From: Candidatus Wallbacteria bacterium
GTDB lineage: Bacteria; Muiribacteriota; JAQTZZ01
DNA: 33,212 nt
Reading direction: 5' to 3'
Assembly (NCBI GenBank): GCA_028687545.1
Contig: JAQTZZ010000046.1
Span: 1 to 33,212, forward strand
Part shown: in pieces, positions 7,881 to 15,164 of the stretch
How the letters are laid out: each line of letters starts with the position of its first letter
Position numbering within the stretch: the first letter of the stretch is position 1
Made by a program: the position numbers and the translations under genes
Notes under the pieces: model-generated
What the model saw: only the letters and a program-made list of their open reading frames with translations
Databases searched by the model: none
Told to the model about the DNA's origin: nothing

Positions 7881-9527
7881 TTATTTATACTTCTGCAACT
7901 CCTCCGGCACATACCAGTGCCTGAAATTGTAAAAAATGCCGGCAGGAGCTGCTTCGATGCCGTGGAAGCGCTTGCTGACTGTAAAAATATCATCAGTGGA
8001 AAAGAGAAATGTGTATGGCTGGTCTTCATGAATGATAGCCTGGAGTTTGTAATAAATTTCCTTTAATTTAATCCTGTCAGGAGTGATTCGGCCAAGCTCA
8101 CACAATCTGTCTACTTCAGGGTTACGGTAAGAAATGAAATTATCTCCTGAATATCCATTTTTTTCATCCGGTATTTGTGAAGAGTTCCATGTCTCAAATG
8201 GATCATAGAGCAGATTTCCCTGCAGCCAGCAGCCAATGTTGGCTTGAAAGTTATGATGATATTCCTGCTCTAAAAAGTTCGTCCATTCAAGCACTCGGAT
8301 CTTGACTTCGATTCCCGCTACTTTCCAGCAGTCTCTTATGATGTCGGCCATCAGTTTGGCAGTGGGACTTGCATTGTAGATGGTAAGCTCCAGCGAAAAT
8401 TTCATTCCATCACGCTCCAGGATCCCGTCCCTGTCTATGTCTTTCCACCCGGCTGCGGAAAGGATTTTCCCTGATAGTACTGGATCATAGGGATAGGGAG
8501 CGATCGACTTGTCGCAAGCCCAGCTGGTAGGCAGAAAATCAGTTGCAATAGGCTTTCCGAATCCATAGCGCACGTTGTCGATCATGCTCTGGCGGTCAAT
8601 GGCGATTGTCAGGGCCTGCCGGATATTTCTGTCTTTCAGGATCGGGTGATCCAGGTTGTAAGCGATATAAAAATAGCTGAATGCCGGGCAGCTGTAAATG
8701 TTGAATTTATCGTGGAATTCCTTTGACTTGGCCTGTTTCGTATATTGATCAGGAGTGAGCGTCATCAAATCCAGTTCACCTCTCAGCAATGAAAGCAGGA
8801 CTGCTGAGTCATCAGGAATGATTTTAAAGATCACCCGGTCCAGAAACGGCCTTCCTTCATGATAATCCTGATTTGCTACCAGTACGACCTGTTCGGCAGG
8901 CTGCCATTCCAGAAATTTGAACGGACCGGTTCCGATCGGGTGCCTGTTGTATTCAGAGGTCTTGAAATTTTCCCGCTCATAGATATGTTTGGGTATTATC
9001 TGTGAATCTATTTTCAATGGGATATCCTGAGTCGGGGTTTTCAGGATTACTTTAACTTCATGAGTGTTGACGACTTCGATTGTTTTCACTTCTGAAAAAG
9101 ACCACCTGAGAGAGCTTCCTGATTCAGGGTCCATGATCTTTTCAATTGTGAACTTGACATCATCCGCTGAAAAGTTCACGCCATCATGCCAGCGGACACC
9201 TTTTTTCAGGTAAAAGGTGATTGCCATGTTATCAGCTGATACTTCCCAGGAATCAGCTAAGCAGGGAGACAGTTTCAGATCACCATTGACCTGGGTCAAC
9301 GAGTCGAAAATTAAATTTATTACCTGATCAGAGCCGGTATCCTGCGATAACAGGGGATTGAGTGTAGCCGGATCGCTGAGTGCTTGTTCAATAATACTAT
9401 CCCCGTATGACGGGGATAGTAAAATCTCACTGGTTTGCCCCTTTGTCATGATTTCATCCGTAGCGTTTGCCCAAAAGATCGGAAGCATCAGACAAATTGT
9501 AAGCAGTTTCAGGCCTGAAGCATTCAT
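7881..9527 (-). CDS. ABC transporter substrate-binding protein, family 5 (peptide type), 548 aa
   Basis: Family 5 SBPs (DppA/OppA-like) capture peptides or similar ligands for an ABC importer. The start is ATG 9527, after AAAGGGAAAG; the first 20 residues are a Sec signal peptide without a lipobox. Typical family blocks follow: SPSYGD..I..AL.DP.TLNPLL, LADSWEVS, FYLKKGVRWHDGV.FSADDVKFTIEKIMDPESG, IGTGPFKFLEW, and the end RFHGIEAAPAGIFYNFRHWYVPEELQKYK. Unlike the SBPs at 20823, 24136 and 30425, it lacks the roughly 50-residue insert between the signal peptide and QTSEI. No permease or ATPase genes are near. It may feed a distant transporter or serve as a periplasmic peptide sensor. It lies upstream of the metallopeptidase gene in the same direction. 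Confidence 0.92.
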   Translation of the reverse strand: MNASGLKLLTICLMLPIFWANATDEIMTKGQTSEILLSPSYGDSIIEQALSDPATLNPLLSQDTGSDQVINLIFDSLTQVNGDLKLSPCLADSWEVSADNMAITFYLKKGVRWHDGVNFSADDVKFTIEKIMDPESGSSLRWSFSEVKTIEVVNTHEVKVILKTPTQDIPLKIDSQIIPKHIYERENFKTSEYNRHPIGTGPFKFLEWQPAEQVVLVANQDYHEGRPFLDRVIFKIIPDDSAVLLSLLRGELDLMTLTPDQYTKQAKSKEFHDKFNIYSCPAFSYFYIAYNLDHPILKDRNIRQALTIAIDRQSMIDNVRYGFGKPIATDFLPTSWACDKSIAPYPYDPVLSGKILSAAGWKDIDRDGILERDGMKFSLELTIYNASPTAKLMADIIRDCWKVAGIEVKIRVLEWTNFLEQEYHHNFQANIGCWLQGNLLYDPFETWNSSQIPDEKNGYSGDNFISYRNPEVDRLCELGRITPDRIKLKEIYYKLQAIIHEDQPYTFLFSTDDIFTVSKRFHGIEAAPAGIFYNFRHWYVPEELQKYK

Positions 9528-9573
9528 GTTCTTTCCCTTTCTGCTCAGTGAAAGCTGAGTATGACCTGTTTTT

Positions 9574-9607
9574 ATTATATCAAAAATAACAGCTCGCATT
9601 TCGAGTT
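9574..9607 (-). promoter_or_regulatory. Probable promoter with palindromic operator for the SBP gene at 7881-9527
   Basis: Minus strand TATAAT (9574-9579), preceded by TTTTTGA, exactly as in the promoter at 32246-32251 and similar to 22647-22652 (TTGATATAAT). Upstream lies the inverted repeat CTCG-N5-CGAG (9593-9605). No -35 consensus is present, so an activator or repressor may act at the palindrome. Confidence 0.5.
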
Positions 9608-9811
9608 GGATTTTATTTGGAAAAAACAGTCTTTCGCCGCCACTTGCATAATACATCTTTTACTGAGCTTTTACCTGGTCAAAGAAACATTTTGAATTGC
9701 AATTTCATTCAGCAGTGCCGCTTACATTGACCAGTTAAAGATCATCGAAGACTGTTATCAGCCTGAGTTTACCCGCACGAAGGATGATTACAGGACTCGA
9801 TCCCCTTGAGG

Positions 9812-9838
9812 GATTATTGATTGCAAAGATCAATAATC
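9812..9838. repeat. Perfect 10-bp inverted repeat, possible operator or hairpin
   Basis: GATTATTGAT (9812-9821) and ATCAATAATC (9829-9838) are exact reverse complements around a 7-nt loop. There is no T-run immediately after it on either strand, so an operator for a dimeric regulator 40-70 bp before the SBP gene is at least as likely as a terminator. Confidence 0.5.
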
Positions 9839-9879
9839 ATTTGACGACCTTGAAACACGGGGTCATTCCAGCTTTGGTG

Positions 9880-9885
9880 TATAAT
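9880..9885 (+). promoter_or_regulatory. Possible -10 hexamer directly before the SBP lipoprotein gene
   Basis: TATAAT at 9880-9885 would place the transcript start at or next to the ATG at 9892. The gene has no clear Shine-Dalgarno site, so a leaderless mRNA is possible. No good -35 lies 16-18 bp upstream. Confidence 0.35.
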
Positions 9886-9891
9886 GTAGAA

Positions 9892-11481
9892 ATGAAATTT
9901 ATGCTCATGATCTGCTCAGCACTGCTCTTAATCGGCTGCGGAATGGCTCATCAGAAACTTCAATTTTTAGGTACCACCGAAGTTTCGGAAAATTCTGCAG
10001 ATCTGTCTCCGGCATATGGTGACTGTATCATTAACACTCTTTCCTCAAATCCGATTACTCTTAATCCCCTCACAGCTACTGAAGATGAAGCACAATGGGT
10101 AATCGGGCTGATGTTCAACGGACTCTTGAAAAAAGACCGCAACGAAGAGTGGACAGGGGATCTTGCCGAGCGCTGGGAACAGACTGCTGAAGGGAAAATC
10201 CTGACAATTCATCTGAAATCAGGTGTGAAATGGCATGATGGAATCGGATTCGATGCTTCTGACGTGATGTTCACCTATCAGAAAATCATGGATCAGAGCA
10301 GCGAGAGTTTCAACCAGATTAAAACAGTTGAGATTCTTGACCCTCTGACAATCAGGATCACTTATGACACTCCTTTGGTATCAGCTTTGTCCCAGTGGAG
10401 TTTCTGGATACTTCCCAGGCATTTGTTAGAGCAGGAAAACATGGATAGTCCCCGCTGGAACCGGGCTCCAATCGGCACAGGGCCATTCCGCTTTTCAGAG
10501 TGGATTCCTGATGAGCGCATTATTCTGACCGGCAATGACAGTTATTTCGATGGCCGTCCTTTTTTATCCCAGTACATCTTCCTCATCCAGCCGGACGAAT
10601 CAATGAAATTCCTTGCCCTGAAGAAGGGAGAAATCGATGTTTTATGCCTGAACGGCGATCAGATCACAAAGCAGGCGGGTGAGGAAAGATTCAGGAATCG
10701 TTTCAATATTTATCAATTCCCGGTCAACAGCTTCTGTTCAATAGCTTATAACCTGGCTTTGTCGAAATATCAGGACAAAAGAGTACGCCAGGCTTTGACC
10801 ATGGCGATCGACAGGGAACAGATTATCCGGGAAATCGAGTATGGTTACGGCCAAGTGCACAGCGGACCATTTTCCCGGACCTGCTGGGCCTATGATGAAT
10901 CTGCGAACCCCCTTCCTCACGACCCTGCCAGAGCCAGGGCATTGCTGCTGGAATCCGGCTGGCAGGAGACTCAGGAAATTATCTTTTCCTATACAGCCAA
11001 CGCAACAGTTAAACTGATCGCCGCCTTGGTGCAGAAGGGCTGGAATGATATCGGCCTGAAAGTCAGGGCTGAATGCCTGGCGTGGCCGGTACTCTGGGAA
11101 AAATTGCAGAAACGCGATTTTGAAGCTGGATTTTTTTCCTGGAGCGGTTTTGGTGATCCTGACGATTATTCGCTGATCTGGGAATCCGGGAATATCCCTG
11201 ACAAGACCGGAAGCAATGGTTTCAACTTTTCATCCTATAAAAATCCTGAAGTGGACCGACTTTTTGAACTGGGCAGGATAACCATTGATCCGGCAAAACG
11301 GAAAGAAATTTACCAAAGAATTCACAAGTTGATCAATGACGATCAGCCATACACTTTTATCGAGAGCTACGAGGCGATCTGGGCGGTGGACAAGCGTTTC
11401 CACGGCATCGAACCGACCAGGAGAGGAATTTTCTACAACATCGAAAAATGGTATGTGCCTGCGGAGCTGCAGAAGTATTAA
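9892..11481 (+). CDS. ABC transporter substrate-binding lipoprotein, family 5, 529 aa
   Basis: The start is ATG 9892 rather than the longer in-frame ATG at 9784, because it gives a lipoprotein signal (MKFMLMICSALLLIGC) with lipobox L-I-G-C; C16 would carry the lipid. It is the only SBP here with a lipobox. The family signature is complete: SPAYGDCIINTLSSNPITLNPL, LAERWEQT, VKWHDGIGFDASDVMFTYQKIMD, IGTGPFRFSEW, and the end IEKWYVPAELQKY. It is the most divergent of the five intact copies and the closest relative of the fossil at 5720-5776. It is divergently oriented from the SBP at 7881-9527. Ligand probably peptide; no transporter partner is visible. Confidence 0.92.
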   Translation: MKFMLMICSALLLIGCGMAHQKLQFLGTTEVSENSADLSPAYGDCIINTLSSNPITLNPLTATEDEAQWVIGLMFNGLLKKDRNEEWTGDLAERWEQTAEGKILTIHLKSGVKWHDGIGFDASDVMFTYQKIMDQSSESFNQIKTVEILDPLTIRITYDTPLVSALSQWSFWILPRHLLEQENMDSPRWNRAPIGTGPFRFSEWIPDERIILTGNDSYFDGRPFLSQYIFLIQPDESMKFLALKKGEIDVLCLNGDQITKQAGEERFRNRFNIYQFPVNSFCSIAYNLALSKYQDKRVRQALTMAIDREQIIREIEYGYGQVHSGPFSRTCWAYDESANPLPHDPARARALLLESGWQETQEIIFSYTANATVKLIAALVQKGWNDIGLKVRAECLAWPVLWEKLQKRDFEAGFFSWSGFGDPDDYSLIWESGNIPDKTGSNGFNFSSYKNPEVDRLFELGRITIDPAKRKEIYQRIHKLINDDQPYTFIESYEAIWAVDKRFHGIEPTRRGIFYNIEKWYVPAELQKY

Positions 11482-11535
11482 GTTGAATCAATCAGAAAGA
11501 TTGTTGCAATCCGCGTTTCTGAAATCGAAAATTTT

Positions 11536-11580
11536 TACAACGCAATACAACTTTCGGAGCATATCCTGCCATTGTATTAT
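11536..11580 (+). promoter_or_regulatory. Type II activator promoter (two TACAAC motifs, -10 TATTAT)
   Basis: TACAAC at 11536-11541 and 11546-11551 are 10 bp apart. The second motif begins 29 bp before TATTAT (11575-11580), which is followed by TACTTTTAAG. The same spacing and a near-identical downstream sequence (TACTTTAAGG) occur at 15038-15082 and 18137-18181. It would drive the propeller protein at 11636. Confidence 0.7.
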
Positions 11581-11587
11581 TACTTTT

Positions 11588-11611
11588 AAGATCACAAGCT
11601 GACATGATCTT
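11588..11611 (+). other. 5' leader hairpin before the propeller-protein gene
   Basis: AAGATCA (11588-11594) pairs with TGATCTT (11605-11611) around a 10-nt loop. It begins just after the predicted transcript start and ends 25 bp before the ATG. It may stabilise the mRNA or take part in control. Confidence 0.4.
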
Positions 11612-11635
11612 CATTCCAGACACTAAGGGGTAAGT

Positions 11636-12541
11636 ATGAATAGAATCCTGATTTCTTTGAGTATGTTGCTGTATTGCCTGGCCTATGCTGGAACTCCGGA
11701 AACAGGAAACTGCATGGATGGAGATCGTCAGGCCAGGATCGTGTTTGTTTCCTTTCGCGACAACAATCACGAGATATACAGCATGAACGAGGACGGAAGC
11801 GATCAGACTAGACTTACCAGTACCAGCGCATCTGAGTGGGATCCCTGTTTTTCTCCGGACCAGAAATTGATCGCTTATGCGATCAATTATGTAAATGATG
11901 GAAAGAATTCTGAAATATACATTATGAACAGCGACGGCAGTGGAGTCCGGAAGCTTACAGATTTAACAACTGGTGTTTCTTCACCCAGATTCACTCCAGA
12001 TGGAAAAAAGCTGATTTTCAGTGAAGACATGGATGGGAAAACCAATATTTTTGCCCTGCCTCTTGAAGGCGGCAAGCTCGAAAAAATCACGGATATTGAA
12101 AGCGAACTTGCCCAGCCTTCTTTTTCCCGGGATGGCAAAAAAGTTATTTTTCAATACAGGGGTTTTGCGGGTGAGAATGATTTATACATTGGTACTGTTA
12201 TCTCAGATGGTTCGGGATTGCTAAAAATCCGTGATAGATCTTCATATCCCTGCTTTTCCCCGGATGGATCCAGGATTGCCTGCTTTGATTTCAGCAAGGG
12301 CCCTGATCAGACAGGATTCATTCTGATGGATTCAACTGGAAAAAATGAAAGCATGATGTTCAAGACATCAAATCCCGGTGGAATCTGCTTTTCTAGGGAC
12401 GGCAGCCGCTTGATATTCTCCAATGCAGATTATGTACAGCATTTGCATGGAACCGGCGAAATTTATTCAATCAAGCTTGATGGAACTGACCTGAAAAAAT
12501 TAACCTGCATTTCTGATAACCTGCTCCCTAACGCATACTGA
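11636..12541 (+). CDS. Secreted TolB-like beta-propeller protein (PD40 repeats), 301 aa
   Basis: Signal peptide MNRILISLSMLLYCLAYAG, then repeated blades of the WD40-like/PD40 type: IVFVSFRDNNHEIYSMNEDGSDQTRLT, FSPDQKLIAYA, EIYIMNSDGSGVRKLTDL, FTPDGKKLIFSED, FSRDGKKVIFQ, FSPDGSRIACFD, FSRDGSRLIFSN, GEIYSIKLDGTDLKKLT. Such propellers bind other proteins or peptides; TolB itself belongs to the Tol-Pal envelope system, but the N-terminal TolB domain is absent here, so it should not be called TolB. AAGGGG precedes the ATG. The type II promoter and a leader hairpin lie upstream. Function unknown; a binding or display role among the exported proteins here is an inference. Confidence 0.85.
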   Translation: MNRILISLSMLLYCLAYAGTPETGNCMDGDRQARIVFVSFRDNNHEIYSMNEDGSDQTRLTSTSASEWDPCFSPDQKLIAYAINYVNDGKNSEIYIMNSDGSGVRKLTDLTTGVSSPRFTPDGKKLIFSEDMDGKTNIFALPLEGGKLEKITDIESELAQPSFSRDGKKVIFQYRGFAGENDLYIGTVISDGSGLLKIRDRSSYPCFSPDGSRIACFDFSKGPDQTGFILMDSTGKNESMMFKTSNPGGICFSRDGSRLIFSNADYVQHLHGTGEIYSIKLDGTDLKKLTCISDNLLPNAY

Positions 12542-12591
12542 TAAGGGGAGGGTGCTTTAGTCCCTCTGCTTCTGGCGAAAAAGTGTGTCTT

Positions 12592-12696
12592 GAATTTCAC
12601 ACCACTCTTATCCAGAATCCCGTCTCCATCACAACCTTTCCAGGCATCATACTCCAGAAGTTTCAAGGCTGCTTGTTGATCAAAGAACAGGGGTGG
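12592..12696 (-). pseudogene. Internal fragment of a substrate-binding-protein gene
   Basis: Thirty-five minus-strand codons read PPLFFDQQAALKLLEYDAW and then KGCDGDGILDKSGVKF. They align with the intact SBP at 20823 (PYPFDPQAARKVLADAGW, then KDDDGDGILEQKGVKF). The match stops abruptly on both sides, so only a middle piece remains. It lies between the propeller gene and the proline-rich gene, which are on the opposite strand. Confidence 0.75.
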
Positions 12697-12752
12697 GATT
12701 TTATTTTGCCAGCAACATAAATCTGTAATAAAATAGGTTTATTGGAGGGAAA

Positions 12753-13622
12753 ATGAAATTTGTATTTTCAGTATTACTTTTCACTTTGAGCCTGTCCATA
12801 GCTCTGGCATCAGAGCAGCAGAATTTCCAACCTGAGAATTCATTCATACTGCGCAAGCCTCCAAAGCCACCGCTTCCTCCACCTCCTCCGCCTCCACCTC
12901 CGCTACCACATCCGCCATCTCCCTCTAACCTTCCGATTCTGCCCACGCCTTCGGATAATGATAATGATTCACAGCCCTCGGTTCAGCCTGCAGCGCACAA
13001 TGAAAACAATGAGCCTGCGCAACCTTCAGAACAGCCTTCACAGCCTGAACCAGGCGACTCCCAGGTAAAACCTCCTGCACCCGGCCCTGATGCGCAGCCT
13101 TCACCTGTGAAACCGGACTCGAGTTCTGATCCGCAAGGGATGTCTGCTCCCCGGACAGACAGCTCTGAAAATTCGATCAACTCCGAGGTAGATCCGAAAA
13201 AAAACAATCCTGGTAGTCAACCGAAGCCCACTCGTATCATGAAAGCCAATGTCAATACAGCTTCAGAGGATGAACTTGCCGTTGTCCTACCCAGATCGCT
13301 GGCTGAAAAGATTCTGGCTTTCCGCGCGAGAAACGGCGGGATCGGGAGTCTTGATGAATTAAAGATAATCTTTGGCGAAAAAAACTACCAGCAGCTGGCC
13401 GGCCTTCTCACTATTGACGACAAAGACAGAAGTATCAGGCTCAGAGTTTCCGTTCTTACAAGATATGAACTCAAAATCCTGGGCATAGCCGACTCTGAAG
13501 CTGCAAAAATCCTGGATATGATTGAGATTAGCAGAAAGAAGGACAGGGAATACACGAAAAAGGATCTTGATGCGGAATTCCCAGCAGCTTCTGCGTCGCT
13601 CAAGGACTATCTTGTTCCATGA
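12753..13622 (+). CDS. Secreted proline-rich protein with ComEA-type helix-hairpin-helix domain, 289 aa
   Basis: GGAGG lies before the ATG; the signal peptide is MKFVFSVLLFTLSLSIALAS. A polyproline tract (about 36-58) is followed by a Pro/Gln/Ser/Asp-rich linker to about residue 160. Then comes a helix-hairpin-helix unit, VNTASEDELAVVLPRSLAEKILAFR, followed by NGGIGSLDELK, like ComEA and the GspK family. A second, weaker helical repeat may follow (residues 225-289). In ComEA the domain binds DNA during uptake. In an exported protein of this layout it could bind DNA outside the membrane, or only mediate protein contact. The long disordered linker suggests it spans cell wall or periplasm. The neighbours give no direct hint of a competence operon. 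Confidence 0.75.
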   Translation: MKFVFSVLLFTLSLSIALASEQQNFQPENSFILRKPPKPPLPPPPPPPPPLPHPPSPSNLPILPTPSDNDNDSQPSVQPAAHNENNEPAQPSEQPSQPEPGDSQVKPPAPGPDAQPSPVKPDSSSDPQGMSAPRTDSSENSINSEVDPKKNNPGSQPKPTRIMKANVNTASEDELAVVLPRSLAEKILAFRARNGGIGSLDELKIIFGEKNYQQLAGLLTIDDKDRSIRLRVSVLTRYELKILGIADSEAAKILDMIEISRKKDREYTKKDLDAEFPAASASLKDYLVP

Positions 13623-13685
13623 TTCAAGGCAACCCGGCAGCAGGACAAGCGCGGCCTCGGCATCGAATTGTTAGATTACTGAATG

Positions 13686-13712
13686 AAAAAAAAAGGGGCC
13701 TTGGACAGCCCC
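13686..13712 (-). terminator. Rho-independent terminator of the repeat-linker gene
   Basis: On the minus strand, GGGGC (13708-13712) pairs with GCCCC (13695-13699) around an 8-nt loop and is followed by nine T (13686-13694). It lies about 30 bp after the stop of the gene at 13741-14931. Its arm resembles the terminator at 24064-24096 (GGGGCTGT). Confidence 0.85.
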
Positions 13713-13740
13713 GATGGAGGGAGTTTTGAAATTCAGTGTT

Positions 13741-14931
13741 TTATTTAGCGTGTTTATGGCTGCTCTTTTGGGCTTTCACCATCAGTTCAAGTAATTTTTC
13801 GGAATTTTTACAAATCCCTTGAAAATCATTTTGCGAGAATGCCTGTCCCACTGAATAGCCCTGCTGGAACGCCGCATAGGGCTTGTACACCTTAGCCAGG
13901 GCATAGTCCAGGACTTTTCCAGCCCCAATTCCAATGTCGGCCAGATCCTGATCTGTACCCAGTTCATGATGCGCTGTAGCAATTATGGCAGCGCAAACTT
14001 TTCCATTATTGTCATCGAGTTTTTCCAGGAATGTATCTGCAATTTCGATCAACTTATCAGCATCATTCGGGACTGGGTCTGCAGGCGTCCAGCAATGTGT
14101 GTTACCATCCGTAGCTCCGCCTGAAGTCCACCAGGTCCCAGAAAGATCTTCGGCAGTGGGTGGGTCGCTGTCAGGTTCATCGGGAGTGACGTCAGGTTCA
14201 TCTGGAGTGACATCAGGCTCATCTGGAGTGACATCAGGCTCATCGGGAGTGACATCAGGCTCATCGGGAGTGACATCAGGTTCATCGGGAGTGACATCTG
14301 GCTCATCGGGAGTGACATCTGGCTCATCGGGAGTGACATCAGGTTCATCGGGAGTGACATCTGGCTCATCATCTCGAATTAGATCACCTTTCTGCATAGC
14401 CCGGCAGACAGCCATGTATTTATTGTTTCCTGACAAGCATGAAGCTTCAGCAGCGAAGCCAAAATAGCTGATCTCACCTGCTCCCCATTTCCAGGCCTTA
14501 ACTGCAGTTTTAATTCCTTTCCGCAGATTCTTGCCAGACCAGCCCAATGCAATGGCACTTTCAATCGCAGGCCTGAGAATCGAGCTCTGGGTTTTGAAAT
14601 CGCGATAGCTGGCCGGGGTCAGGATCAGCTTTCTGCCTTTCTGTGAAATAGCGAAGCAGACCACTGAAGATCTTAAATCATTTGCCTGTGCATTCCATGC
14701 CATTCTGGCCTGAATCAGTGAATTTTTCACCACTTCTTTGGCATTGATCTGGGTTACTGCCAGAACTTCGGCCATGTTCTGAAATCCGCAGGCCGTTGTT
14801 TCGCAGAATGAGCTTGTCAGGATCTTGCCGCCCTTGTCGGTTTCCACCTGTACTCCGATCACCCCGACCAACTTATCTTTTGATTTTGCATCTGCCGCTG
14901 AAACCATCAGTAAAACGAACAGGATTACCAT
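13741..14931 (-). CDS. Secreted two-domain protein joined by an acidic DEPDVTP repeat linker, 396 aa
   Basis: I do not recognise a family. ATG 14931 begins a signal peptide (MVILFVLLMVSAADA). Domain 1 (about 16-185) contains four conserved-looking cysteines and an alanine-rich alpha/beta pattern. Nine 21-bp repeats encode DEPDVTP units (about 188-253). Domain 2 (about 260-396) includes TWWTSGGATDGNTHCWTP and a helical end rich in Lys and His. The linker is acidic and proline-bearing, as in surface proteins with spacers. In the same frame upstream lies a short ORF with a much better ribosome site (14935-14982), separated from this start by a TAG and one further codon. The type II promoter at 15038-15082 drives transcription, and a terminator closes the unit. 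Confidence 0.75.
   Translation of the reverse strand: MVILFVLLMVSAADAKSKDKLVGVIGVQVETDKGGKILTSSFCETTACGFQNMAEVLAVTQINAKEVVKNSLIQARMAWNAQANDLRSSVVCFAISQKGRKLILTPASYRDFKTQSSILRPAIESAIALGWSGKNLRKGIKTAVKAWKWGAGEISYFGFAAEASCLSGNNKYMAVCRAMQKGDLIRDDEPDVTPDEPDVTPDEPDVTPDEPDVTPDEPDVTPDEPDVTPDEPDVTPDEPDVTPDEPDVTPDEPDSDPPTAEDLSGTWWTSGGATDGNTHCWTPADPVPNDADKLIEIADTFLEKLDDNNGKVCAAIIATAHHELGTDQDLADIGIGAGKVLDYALAKVYKPYAAFQQGYSVGQAFSQNDFQGICKNSEKLLELMVKAQKSSHKHAK
14171..14370. repeat. 21-bp tandem repeat (nine full units) inside a gene
   Basis: Units of the form TCAGGTTCATCGGGAGTGAC plus one base repeat nine times with a few silent changes (TCAGG/TCTGG, CATCG/CATCT), then a partial copy. They encode DEPDVTP on the minus strand. 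Unit number is likely to vary between strains. Confidence 0.92.
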
Positions 14932-14934
14932 GAA

Positions 14935-14982
14935 CTACATACTCCATTTTCTTGACGAACATTCGCATACTTTAGACTTCAT
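14935..14982 (-). CDS. 15-codon leader ORF ending in an in-frame amber codon
   Basis: ATG 14982 follows GAGGAGG at ideal distance and encodes MKSKVCECSSRKWSM, then TAG (14935-14937). One codon later, in the same frame, is the ATG (14931) of the secreted protein. Either this is a regulatory leader with reinitiation, or a nonsense mutation split a longer N-terminus, or the TAG is read through. Confidence 0.5.
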   Translation of the reverse strand: MKSKVCECSSRKWSM

Positions 14983-15085
14983 ACTTCCTCCTCAGCGCCT
15001 GATTGACGCTCTTGTCTACTTTGCAATCCTTAAAGTAATCATAAAACCACCTGAACGATTCAGATAGTTGTATCAGGTTGTATTA
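14978..15085 (-). repeat. Duplicated promoter-leader segment, copy 1
   Basis: About 105 bp similar (roughly 80 percent by eye) to 18077-18184, including an exact 20-bp core in the leader (minus strand, ATTACTTTAAGGATTGCAAA). It covers the type II promoter, leader and Shine-Dalgarno. TACTTT and AAAGTA can pair in the leader RNA. Confidence 0.8.
15038..15082 (-). promoter_or_regulatory. Type II activator promoter of the repeat-linker gene
   Basis: Minus strand: TACAAC at 15077-15082 and again at 15067-15072 (10 bp apart); the second begins 29 bp before the -10 TATGAT (15038-15043). No -35 consensus at 17 bp (TATCTG), so an activator bound to the repeats is likely. Confidence 0.75.
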
Positions 15086-15111
15086 TTGAATTGGTTTGGA
15101 TTTTTTCAATC

Positions 15112-15152
15112 TTCAATACCAATATGTGCCAAAGGCTCGCCTAAGTATTGAA
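15112..15152 (-). other. Inverted repeat after the regulator gene
   Basis: TTCAATAC (15112-15119) pairs with GTATTGAA (15145-15152), with a smaller GCC-TTT-GGC stem inside. It lies just after the regulator's stop on the minus strand. There is no strong T-run, so it is a weak terminator candidate or transcript-end structure. Confidence 0.3.
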
Positions 15153-15164
15153 ATGCGGTACTGA

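Larger units (their letters stand above)
9608..9891. other. Intergenic region between divergent SBP genes
   Basis: No coding signal is seen. Two inverted repeats stand out: CTGGTCAA (9675-9682) with TTGACCAG (9727-9734), and a 10-bp perfect pair at 9812-9838. A TATAAT occurs immediately before the plus-strand SBP start. Confidence 0.5.

Noticed and set aside
7824-8066. Small plus-strand ORFs antisense to SBP 3' ends (also 20805-20987, 24172-24489, 27781-28080, 30458-30646)
   Set aside because: They recur only because the SBP C-terminus is conserved; all are antisense shadows without ribosome sites.
13643-13672. GACAAGCG and GGCATCGAA in the order seen in SBP genes (DKRFHGIE), as a fourth SBP relic
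   Set aside because: Only about 17 matching bases in two blocks with different bases between; too short to separate from chance.
14171-14370. CRISPR-like array
   Set aside because: Units are contiguous with no spacers and encode protein; no cas genes are nearby. The same applies to 23014-23307.
13985-14467. Long plus-strand open frame with SGSSGVT repeats
   Set aside because: It is the antisense of the DEPDVTP array; the repeat keeps several frames open. The minus-strand gene has promoter, signal peptide and terminator.
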